A stretch of 64,000 bases of DNA from Brachionus plicatilis. Taxonomy: Eukaryota; Rotifera; Eurotatoria; Ploima; Brachionidae. This document shows, piece after piece, positions 21,784 to 32,265 of the stretch. The notes beneath the pieces are model-generated. The model was not told the DNA's origin and did no database searches. It saw only the letters and a list, made by a program, of their open reading frames with translations. Numbering within the stretch: position 1 is the stretch's first letter; each line of letters begins with the position of its first letter. The position numbers and the translations under genes were made by a program. The stretch is taken from NCBI GenBank assembly GCA_010279815.1, contig QEOQ01000670.1, forward strand, positions 833,884 to 897,883, written 5' to 3'.

Positions 21784-24700
21784 CTAAAACTCACTAGTTT
21801 CAACAAATTCTTCTGATTGAATTGTTTCTTGTGGATTGACCACTTGTTGGTCTTGTGAAAGAGCTTGATCCTTTAGTTCCTCTTTTTCTTGAGCACCTTG
21901 TTCACTTTCGGCAGCCTCATTTGATATTGTATCAACAATCTGATTTAAATCAATATCTGTATTAATAACCTCTTCATTAGACAGGGACAAGCTTTCAGGG
22001 ATATTGTCATTAGCAGGTTCTTCCGAAGCCGAAGCTTCATTATCAATTTCTTCCTCAGCTATTTGCTGCTCGGGCTCTTCAGGTTGTTCGGGTTCAGGGT
22101 TACTTAATGATTCGATTACTGACTCAACTAGAATTTCTTCTTTGGTCGAGTTCAGGACCAAATCTGGTTTGGATTCTTGCTCAGCAAGTTCTGGGGCCTC
22201 GCTTGTCTCTTCTTCATGATAACTTTGCTGCTCAGTTATTCTAGTTGATTCAAAAGCAGGTTGGGATGCGGGAAAAGAAGCACTATTTGTATTTTGTGTA
22301 GCTATTTCTCTATGCATAGCTTGTTCTTTAACATAAGAATTCTCATGACTAACCTGAGATTTTGTTTGATTAGAAGTTGCCACTTGTACCTGAGCGGTTT
22401 GAATTACAGGCTCTGCATGCTGAGATGTGGTTGTGCTGGTTGTTGAAGTTGACTGAGATTCGTTCTGAGTAATGTACTGTAAATATTTAAATGTTTTTGA
22501 AGGTATGTGATTTCCTTTGTATCTAGAGATCGGTGGCTCTTGGTCTCTTTCTCTAGCTGGTACTTTTTGGTACAAATTTTGAATCTCTGAATTTGTTTCG
22601 GATGACTCGGAAAATTTTCGATCCACGTACTGAAACACTTTTGACGGCACAGCTGGGTTAAATTTAACTGTTGTTTGTGGTGACTGCGATTGTCGAGTCC
22701 GCTTTGTTTCGGTCTCTTCCAATGCCTTGATCACTTCAGATTTACGTATCATTGTTTGCTTGGGCACACTGTTTTCTTCTTCATCTTTTTTTGACACTAG
22801 TTGAATCGGTGTGTTCGATTCACTGTCCGCTATCCATTTGTTCAGCATTTTAAACGAAAACGACTGATTTCTTCTTTTAATAAAATTAAAATTTTGATTT
22901 TATAATTTTTTAAATTGAGTATTTTTCTTTTCAAAGCTAAGATCAATCGGTAAAATGAGGACAAAATTTAATTAAATGATCAAAATATCTTAAAAAAAAT
23001 TTAATCAAAAAATAATCCTATTGAATTCTAAATAATGTGTTTTTTTGATAATTACTAAATATCGACATTTTGGTAATAGTAAAAAAAATTTTTTTCTAAT
23101 AATCTAATTAAAATTCATCTTGTTAAAATAATTTTTTTTGGCGATGAAAAAAATTTAAATTCTTTTAAAAAATTTTTTTTTCTTTTAAAATCAATCAAAA
23201 ACCTTTCTTGGTAATTTTAAATTGATCTGAATATAATATGTGTAGTCAAAACCCAGAAGATAAAAATTTCAAAAAAAATAAATGTATTTTGAATTCATAT
23301 TATTTACATTTTTTTCAAACTCAATCTCATGGAACTAGTTAAAATTTTTTTGAACATAATACTGAAAGTTCTATTAGTGAAAAGCTGAAAATTGAATATG
23401 TAAATTTCTTGAGGATTTTGTTACAAAAAATTTTTTACACATAAAGGCGAATTTAAAATAGTAAAAATTGAAAAATTTAATTATCCGTTGATTAATTTTG
23501 AAACTTGGTTTTAATTAATCAAAAAATTTTTTAATTGAATAAATTTAATCGGTCAAATATGAAAAATTTAATTATCAATTTATGAAGAATTTAATAAATA
23601 TTTTAAATATTTATTTATGAAATATTTACAACATGAACTTATCAAAGATCTTATCAGTCTTTTTAAAATCAAAATCTTTTATATTTTAGAATAAATAGCC
23701 TCAAGATTCGTAAAATTAATAAAATTAATTTTCAAAACAAAATATAGTTAATCTTTTTAAAAATTATTTGAATGAAAATTACCACAAGTTCAATTCTTAA
23801 AATTCAGAAAATTGGGCAACTCTGTGGTTATAATCAATTTTTGATTCTCAAAATGATCAAATAGAACTTAAACTATTAAATAAATTGTATTTATTAAATA
23901 TAATTGGTGCAGAGGGTACAAATCTAAAGGTAAAATCTGCAAAAGTCTCCAAAAAATTATCTAACTAAAATAGCATTATTTGAATGATGTGCACTCTACA
24001 ATTTGCATTTTGATGTTGCAGAGTTCACCTTTTTATTTAACATGGTATGGTTTACCCGAAAATGTATCTTAGTATCAGTTTTACTAATAATTTACAATTA
24101 ATTTTATATTTTAAACTTGATTTGATCATTTTGATCATAAACTTCAAATCATCGAAAATTGAATATACAATTTCTAAAAAAAATCACGATTAATTTATAA
24201 ATTTTTTTTAAATAAAATTAAAACAATATATATTACATCGAATATAAAAAATTAAAATATTAATTTATAAAGAAAGTGTCAAAAACTCACATTTTTCATT
24301 GAAATTCATACCATAATATTCTAAATTTTCAGATAATGTTCTAATTCAGGATAAAACATTTCAAATTGTACAAAAAATCCTTTTCTGGTTCAAAAAATTT
24401 CTCAAAATCAAATTAAACCTATATCTGCTATTTTTTAAAGTTTTTTTTTTAATCAACATTATGCTTAATTTAAAAATTTAATACGATTTAGAAAAATTAA
24501 TAAGAATAATATCAGTTATGCAAATTTAAGGAAAAAAATTTTTTTTCAGTAATTTTAGTTAAAAAATAATAAATCGCCATTTATAACATGAACTTATCAA
24601 AGATCTTATCAATCTTTTTAAAATAAAATCTTTTATTTTTTACCCTAAATTGTCTCAAGATCGGCTAAATGCGTAAAATTGAATATCAATTTTCTTAAAA

Positions 24701-26087
24701 AAAATTCCACAATATTTGGTAAATTTTTTTGAAAATTATTTTAAAACAAATTACAACAAGTTTAATTTTCAAAATACAGAAAATTAAATATTCAATTTCT
24801 AAAAAAAAAATCTCAACATTAATTTGTCAAAATTTTTTTTTAATTAAAATCTAAAAAATGTATTTTAGCGCAAAATCAGCAGGTAAAATGTGGAAAACTA
24901 ATGAAATAAAATAATAAAAAAAAATCTACTGACAGATCTCTTTTTTCTGCACTGTTGTTTTTGGTCTTTTGTAATAGCTCTGGTGTTAGATTGAACGCAG
25001 CGGAAGGCTTCGGTGCTTTGGCAACAAAACTTTCGGTGCTGACACTGCTTGATCTATTTAGCGCAGTTTGTGATGGCTGAAAATAAGCTGCCGGTTTTGG
25101 TTGGGGTGGTGGCGGTGGCGGTGGCGGAGCTGGAACAAAAGGTGGGCTGTATGTTTGAAACTGTGTTGCTTGAGGAGGATTAAAATTTTGATAGTGACTA
25201 TTTTGCTGTCTGTGCTGGTATTGGGAGCCAAATTCTGGACCCACCGACGTCTGTCTCATGCTTCTGCTCATTTCTTGAGTAGAACTCATTTGTTCGTAGC
25301 GTTTCACTCTAGCTGATTGACGCACATGGCTTAAATCAAGTCCTCCGGGAGTATACGAGAACGGCTTTTGTCCCATGGGCGATTTGCTCAACACTTTGTT
25401 CAAAAGAGCGTCCGGCACGACCGGGTTGGCGCTCGAACTAGACGAATCGCTTGATATGCGATTGTAGGATGCGTCGGTCTGGCGCTGAGCCTTGTACGAC
25501 TGACTGGGTGCAGAAAAATCTGGCAAAGGCGGCGGTGGTGGTATGGGAGACACGGACTGTGGTGGCGGGGACACAACCAGCCGATTGCCAGGCGGACTCG
25601 CGGGATAAACAGGCTGGTAGAGCTGCGGAGCGGGCTGGTAGACTTGGGGTCTGAATACTTGGGGCTGTGCGGGCTGATAACTGGGCTGATAGACTTGGGG
25701 CTGATTGAAGGAAAAGTGCTGGACTTTGGGTGATTTTGGAGTCGATGGTGGCTCGTAAGAGGATGCTGATTGAGGCCGCCAAACTACCGGTGTCGTGCCA
25801 CTCTTGGGAGTTATTCTACTCGGGCTAAACAAGGCCTGTTGCCGGTGGATCACCAAGGGCAGTGACAAGTCGAACATTCTGATTATGTTCAGGGCCTCTT
25901 CGTGCTTCAGGCTCAGGGCTGGATAGCTACCGATGCTGGCTATTACGTCGCCCACTTCAAGCTTGTAGTGGGAGGGCGAGCCTTCGTTCACTTTGAGAAT
26001 GGACAATGGCACATTGTATTCGGCACCACCTTTTAGACGAAAGCCCCAAGGCACTGCGGGGCTATCGCGTGTTATTGTTGTTTGCAT
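21784..26087 (-). CDS. ZASP-like PDZ protein with ZM-like motifs, no LIM domain
   Basis: Minus-strand model: exon 1 26087-24930, exon 2 22863-21784, both phase 0, 745 aa. The joined reading is KRDLS then SFSFKMLNKWIADSE. An N-terminal PDZ domain (about residues 3-85) has the ligand loop PWGFRLKGG, followed by a Pro/Gln-rich linker with QVYQP-type repeats and poly-Pro runs. Exon 2 brings SFKMLNKW (about 389), VPSKVFQYVDRKF (about 459) and IPSKTFKYLQYIT (about 506), all resembling the ZASP/ZM or DUF4749 motif. It ends in a Glu-rich tail. Family members bind alpha-actinin at muscle Z-discs or adhesion sites. LIM domains are absent, as in Drosophila Zasp66/67. The intron is 2,066 nt. Confidence 0.8.
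23631..24700. repeat. Direct repeats within the ZASP-like intron
   Basis: ACATGAACTTATCAAAGATC plus TTATCa/gTCTTTTTAAAAT occurs at about 23631 and again at about 24588, with similarity running on for roughly 100 bp. The smaller block AATTTCTAAAAAAAATC also recurs (about 24170 and 24800). The intron has grown partly by local duplication. Confidence 0.6.
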
Positions 26088-28144
26088 GTTGAAGCGTAAA
26101 TCTACAGCTAGAAAATGTAGAGTGTGTAGAGCTAAATTTTATAGGCAATTATGGGTACTTAGGCCTCAGCTTTGAATTTAGAAGAGAGAAATTAAGAAAA
26201 AATGCTTGAGTAGAACAGATTTTGTGCTGAGTTCGATCTGCGTGGATCCAATCGACTAGCAGAATTGGAAAGATTAGCATAATTCAAATAGATAAGATAG
26301 AACTAGAAGAATAATTTTCTTTTGGTTAAACTAATAACATTAAAGCTTGCTGTTAACCTTAGCAAAAGAATTACATAATTTGGCACCCATTTGCATGGAA
26401 TAAATTCGATATCAAGTTTTATTTTGGTGCTTTTCGGTTTTCAGCTGCTTTAATTGCTTGGTTGTGAGGTATTGAGCCTACAATTGCATAATTCAGCTCC
26501 TAATTCATTGATGATTAATTGATCCTAATGATATTTGCCAATGCGAACGCTTCCAAACTCATATCTAAACATCCAGTGTACTTCTAGATTAAGATAGCAT
26601 TCGCTGCTGCTGCTGAATAAACAAACATTTTCCAACTCTGATTACAAGCAGTTTAAGAAAAGAAATTTTTTTTTAATCTCTATTACATTGCTTTTAAATT
26701 ATCATGTTTTTTGCAAATAAATAAAGTTATTTTTTTAATCTAATTTAATAAAAAAGATATTCTTTTTTAATTGTAATTAGATTCTGGTCTATGAAAATAA
26801 TGGCTCTCGACCCAGTTCAGCTATTCTTCGGGTCTGTTTTTCGTTCAACGAGAAATAGAATCTTATTTCAAGATTTCAAGATAATATCTATTTGAACAAG
26901 TTTTATTTAAGATTAAAATTTGAGTTTTGTAAGTGTTGATGATTAAAGAAAATAGATCTAATTTATCGATCGTTTTCATCAATTTAAAAGATAATTCGCA
27001 AAAGTTAGAAAGCGAAAAATTTGTTCTGAACCCAGTTGCTTTTAACCATTCTAAGCTTAATGGTATTACCAAAACATTTACAGATTTTTAGTTAAAAAAT
27101 TCATTTGTTCAACAATTTAAAATTAAAAAAAGCTAATTTCAATAAAATATTTTAATAATTTTGGTTTAATGCAAAATTTTTTAAGTTTTTGTTGAAAAAA
27201 ACTAAAATTTTTAGTAGAATTTTAGGCATTGTAAATGCTAGAACAAAAATAAAACAAATTTATTAATTTTGAAAGGTTTAGTTTTGTCTTTTAGAGTGAA
27301 TCAACAGGTATATTAAATTCACATAAGTTTTAGGCAAATTTTTTTAAAAAAATTTCAAAATACAGGATTTTATGATTTTTCAAAAATCTTTTAAGAATTA
27401 ATCTTATAAAAATTACAGAAATTTAATTTAAGATTTAGAGCAAAAGTTGTTTTTATATTTTGTTCTTGATTTTTTTACCAATTAATCTAAGCCTTTCAGA
27501 AAAAAAAAAGGATTTTTATTATTGTTCTTTTTTTGTTCTAAAATTCACAACGTCGAAATTGTTATTTTTTTAAGCTTTGGCTATAAGCATTTTTTTACAT
27601 ACAAGGCTAATTTAAAAAGAATTAAAATAAATAATTAAATTTCTTCCAAATTGACTCTTGAAGAATTTTATAATTAAAAAGCAGAATTTAAAAAGATTAA
27701 TAATAGAAAGAACTAACAATCTATTTTGTGATATTAGTATGATATCATAAAAATAAGCCGGTGTTTTCTTTTTAACTCAAAAGAGTGGTTTTTTTGTTTT
27801 CTTTTAATTTAAATATAATTCTCAAATAATCTAAAAATTTTATTCTTAAATTAAAATATATATTATCATTTTAACTAGCTTTATTATTAAATTCTTTTGA
27901 ATTTAGAATACTCAAAAAATACTCGTATTTTGATATTTGAATTTTAGAAAAATAAAACTGGAAATGATCACTATGTTACCAGAAAGCGAGTGTGCAAAAT
28001 TTAAAACTATTTTACTCTGATCAAATCATATATTTAAAAATTAGTTATTTTTAATCATTGAAGAAAGTTACTAAATCAAAGCACTCGCATAAAATAATAA
28101 TTATTTTTGATAAAATAATATTGCTTAAATTTATAAAAAAAATT
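26088..28144. other. Intergenic region upstream of the ZASP-like gene
   Basis: About 2 kb. The first ~500 bp beside the start is less AT-rich than the rest and likely holds the promoter and 5' UTR. A short frame at 26863-27072 (-) lacks coding character. Near 27530-27550, TGTTCTAAAATTCACAA resembles the tip of fold-back family B and may be a fragment. Confidence 0.5.
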
Positions 28145-28263
28145 CGCAGTGAGCAGGATTTGAACCTGCGCGGGAAAATCCCATCTGATCGCTGTCAACC
28201 ATTTTTTCAATGGCTTAGAAATCAAATTCTAGTCAGACGCCTTAACCACTCGGCCATCACTGC
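28145..28263 (-). tRNA. tRNA-Ser(AGA) with a 37-nt intron
   Basis: On the minus strand a 7-bp acceptor stem (GCAGTGA with TCACTGC), A box TGGCCGAGTGGTTAAGGCG and B box GGTTCAAATCC are clear. The anticodon stem is TCTGA/TCAGA and the loop after splicing is CTAGAAA, with anticodon AGA. The intron (28190-28226) sits one base 3' of the anticodon, the canonical nuclear position. The long variable arm, GGGATTTTCCC, is as expected for serine tRNA. Position 28145 gives discriminator G, the serine identity base, followed on the minus strand by a T-run of eight, a Pol III terminator. The mature length is about 82 nt before CCA. Confidence 0.95.
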
Positions 28264-28523
28264 TCAATTCTAAACCGATACCCTAAAAAATTTCTATACC
28301 AAAAATTTTAATAAAATATTTCAAAATTATGAAGATTATTTGAAAATTCTAATTTTAATTATTTCAAAAGAACTACTTATTTTATTTATAGCAACCAAAC
28401 TCTTTTAGAATGTTTTGTATTTTCCCATGCCTTGATTTTGCGCCTTTAAAAAATGTTTGCTTAAAAATAAATTAACAACTTAAAATTTTTTGAAAATATT
28501 TTTATTAAAAAAAGGAGCAAGAA

Positions 28524-29844
28524 ATGTCCAAATTAGAAATTACTCAATTATCTGATCTATTTAGGTCAAAATTGGCTGTTACTAGCGAACATCCGTGTTT
28601 AGGTGATCCAGACACAATTCAATTTATTAAAAATTCTAAGGTAGAAAACAAAGTTAATTGAAAAAGGAATAATCAAGTTCTATAATAAAGGTATTATTTA
28701 TAAACCGTGGATTGCCTGGTTCAGGAAAGAGCACACTTTCGAATCGTATCAGAAAAGTATATCAAAATACTGTAATATGTGCCGGTGATGATTATTTTAT
28801 GGACGAATTTGGCAATTATAATTTTGACCGAAATAAGCTCCACGAAGCTCATTTATCAGCTCAGAATAAAGCGCATAAAGCTTGTCAAAATGGAATAAGT
28901 CCAGTTGTTGCTGATAACACAAATATAAAATTTTGGGAATTTAATCCATATTTGAGCATAGCTAGAGAATTTAATTACATTGTGATCATAATTGAGCCTA
29001 GGACAGAGCATAAATTTGATATCGAAAAACTTTACCGTATATAATTTTTTTTTTTAAATAATTAAAAAATAATATTTTGATTTTCATAGAATTGAATAAA
29101 CACAATGTGCCCAAAGAAACAATAAAGCAAAAACTTAAAGAATTTCAGGTCGTTGTACCAATTTATTTCGGCTGGTATTTGAATGAAAAAGATTCTTTGT
29201 GGTTGAACAAATTGGCCAAGGACTGTTTGTCAGAAGCCTTGGACAAGTGCGAGTCATTCAAAATAGATCTATCAAATATTCGATCAGACATTGATCCAGA
29301 GAAACTTTTTGAGTATAAAAACAAGCAACAGTTGCATTGTACTGCCAAATTTATGGGAAAAAATTGGACGAACAACAATTCTCTAAAAGAGTATGTGACT
29401 AATCCATGGGTTAGTGAAAATCTCGGAAAAGCTTTTTGGCTAGAAATAGTCGGATTTAGCGTATCGAAGCGTTCGATCGCTGCCGACATTTTTTTGAAGC
29501 AAGAACAGGTTGGAAAATTATGGGGAAATGATTTTAATAGCAATGAACAACTAGAGGTGCTGGAGTTTTTTAAAGAAGATAATAATAATTCAGTCCTAGA
29601 TACAATTGAGTTTGCTGACAGGGCTCATATTACAATCGGAATTCGAACAGGGGAAAAGTCATATAAAGCTGGTATTGATTTAGTTCGCATTAAATTAATG
29701 AAAAAATTAAATGAATTAAGAGGAAACAAAATGCGAACAGTGCAAACAGATAATTTTGAAATTATTTATTTAAGTGATTGTTTGTGCTACTGTAAACTTA
29801 ATAATTCCATAAAAATTAACTCTTTATTTACTGGTTATTATTAA
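28524..29844 (+). CDS. CNP: CNPase-like 2',3'-cyclic-nucleotide 3'-phosphodiesterase
   Basis: Model: 28524-28640, 28691-29036 and 29090-29844, introns 50 and 53 nt, 405 aa against about 421 in human CNP. An N-terminal kinase-like half carries the P-loop RGLPGSGKST and VVADNTNI. The C-terminal half is a 2H phosphoesterase with HCT (His237, Thr239) and HIT (His334, Thr336), plus family landmarks YFGWYL, LHCTAKF and SLFTGYY. The family hydrolyses 2',3'-cyclic nucleotides to 2'-nucleotides. The protein stops at FTGYY, so the C-terminal prenylation box used by vertebrate CNP for membrane anchoring is absent. ATG 28524 is the only start giving the conserved LGDPDTI lead-in. Confidence 0.9.
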
Positions 29845-29872
29845 AATTTTAATAATTGAAAATAATTTTTTT

Positions 29873-29878
29873 AATAAA
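29873..29878 (+). terminator. Polyadenylation signal of the CNPase-like gene
   Basis: AATAAA 28 nt after the stop codon. Confidence 0.6.
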
Positions 29879-32241
29879 ATAATTCATTTTTATTTTTATT
29901 TTTTACACAAATTATAAATTATAGTGAATTTTTTAGGTTACTTCTAGACTAAGTGAAAATTTTTGTCTAAAATTCAATTAATTCAAATTTTTTGAGTAAT
30001 CTTCTATTGAATTTAAATTGAATTGATTCATAATGACAAGTAATTTTATAAAAATTTAATACGTAATTTTCATCGATAAAAAGTATTTTTATTTCCTAAA
30101 AATAATTAAAAAATGACTAAAATTTAATCCGTAAATTGATTTTTTTTTCCAATTCTTGACGCAGTTGTTAATATGAAAGCTAAAAATATGTAACTATCAC
30201 TAAGTTTATTGGAAACCTAAAAATATTTTAAATACAAGTATAGGGTTGAAAAGTTTGAGAGCTTTATTTGCTAAATGAAAAATTAATTATTTTTATTTTT
30301 AACTAAATAATGCTTTTTTGTAATTGAAAAAACTTCCGAATTTTAATATATAAAAAATTAACAAATATTTTATGGAAAATTGCTTTTATTATTGAAAAGC
30401 TAGATTCAATCAGTTTTATTTATTAGACTAATTATCGAGTAACACCAAATATATAAATTGACTATTTTTCACTCTTTTTAAATATTAATAATTTTTAATC
30501 ACTATTTATTTTTTGAGTTTAATAATTAATTAAAACTAAAAATTGGAATTTTCATTTTCGACAAAAAATAATAATTATAATTTTACATTAATAATTTGTG
30601 TTTGTCATGCAATAGATGAAAAACCTTCTAAAAAGAGCAGAGGAAGCTTTTAAAAAGACTTATGAGTTCAAGAAATAAACAAATAAGACTTATTATTTTT
30701 TCTTTTGGATAAATCTGTTTATAAATGTTTGTTGTTTTTTTCGGACCATGGTTCATAGTGATTGAACAATATTTCCAAAAGCAGTTAAGAGTCTATTTTG
30801 CATAAAATTTTTTGTGAACAATTAAAACAATAAGAATTGACATAAAAATTGACATAAAAGAGCAAAAAATGTAAAAATAAAGAAAAGCTCATAAAAACAA
30901 AATTATAATTAATATAAAAATCGATTTTTGCTTAAATAATAAACGAAGAGTCGTTTTATTAAATTCGTTTTGTCCTCAAGTGCTTGAGTCTACTTTCATT
31001 AGGTAATCATACTGATTAATCAGATACTACGAACATAAAAATTGTTTTATTTTTTATCTAATTTGTGTAATAAGATATTTGATTTTTCACAAAATGAAAT
31101 TTAATTAAAATTTAAATAAATAATTAACTTGACTAGTTTAGTGAACATAACATTAAGAGCAAGCTCCAATTTTTTGCATTTATCACAAAAAGCATCGTTT
31201 TTTATCATTAGATAAAAATTCAGATTATAATTTCAGTTTTTTTGTTTCCAAATAAGTTCCATTTAAAAAATAGACATGATTTATTTTTTTAACTGATGTT
31301 TGAGCAAGATTCCAGCATTTTGAATTACAAAATCTTAATTCATCTACTTTCCAGAAAATCCAAGCATCTAACAATTCAAAGATAAATTGATGAACAATTT
31401 ATTTAGAGGCTTCGTTGATTCGTATTAAGGTTGCCCAAAATTTAATGGTCTCTTGGGACCAAAATCGATAAAATAAAAACTCAAATGAAAATTCGATAGT
31501 AATTATTTGGTTAATTTTTTTGTACAGAATTAGTTATTAGATTTTTTTATAAAGAAAAGATTAAATTAGCTAACAAATAAATTCTATCTGGTTTCTTAAG
31601 AAAATATTTAATAAAAGAAGATTATCGCTGGAAAACTTTATTAAATTTTAAATAAAAATTTTTGACTAGAGAGCTATTTTTTCTTGCTAATTACATCTCT
31701 CATGCTAATCTAAACTTGAATTAATTATTTTGCCAAGACTTATGAGATAATCAAGAGTAATAGATAATTTTTAATGAAGTTTTTATTTTAAAAAATTACT
31801 AATACCAAGATTAACCATAGGGTTTAGATACGCATTTATTTGTAAGAATATTTTGAAAATTTAGAGCAAGCTTTGAATAGAAAAGTACTGAGGAAGTGGA
31901 TTAAAAACATCTATGGATCTATCACATAAATAAGCATAAAATTAGCATTCTTATTAAATTAACTATTCATATTTTATTATTTGAAAAAAATTGATTAATT
32001 CTTGTGTAAAAACGAGAAATTTAAAAAAAATTTTCTTTGAATTTTTTAAAGAAAACTATAATTTTTTAATTTAATTTTCTGTTTTAGGACAAAAAAGAAG
32101 TCTGAGGCATTTTTTTCTTACATTTCCACAAAATCAAATAAACTAACTTAATCGAATTAGACCAAAAATATATTTTTTAAATTAATTTATTTAAATAAAA
32201 AAATATTTAATTAATTTTTTTTTAATTATTAAAAAAAGACA
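29879..32241. other. AT-rich intergenic DNA
   Basis: About 2.4 kb with no reading frame of note, no RNA gene recognised and no clear repeat unit. The promoter of WDFY3 should lie in the distal part, but no motif stands out. Confidence 0.5.
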
Positions 32242-32265
32242 ATGAACTTTGCTTGTCGAAAATGA
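32242..32265 (+). promoter_or_regulatory. Short uORF overlapping the WDFY3 start (ATGA)
   Basis: ATG at 32242 opens a seven-codon frame (MNFACRK) whose TGA (32263-32265) overlaps the WDFY3 ATG (32262-32264). If the mRNA starts upstream, this arrangement could limit initiation or use termination-reinitiation. The transcript start is unknown, and an AG at 32238-32239 could be a splice acceptor. Confidence 0.45.

Noticed and set aside
22004..25782. Plus- and minus-strand alternative frames over the ZASP-like exons
   Set aside because: The PDZ and ZM-like motifs fix the coding frame. The others are shadows.
28058..28273. 71-codon plus-strand frame over the tRNA
   Set aside because: The intron-containing tRNA-Ser explains this DNA fully. 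The frame is a by-product.
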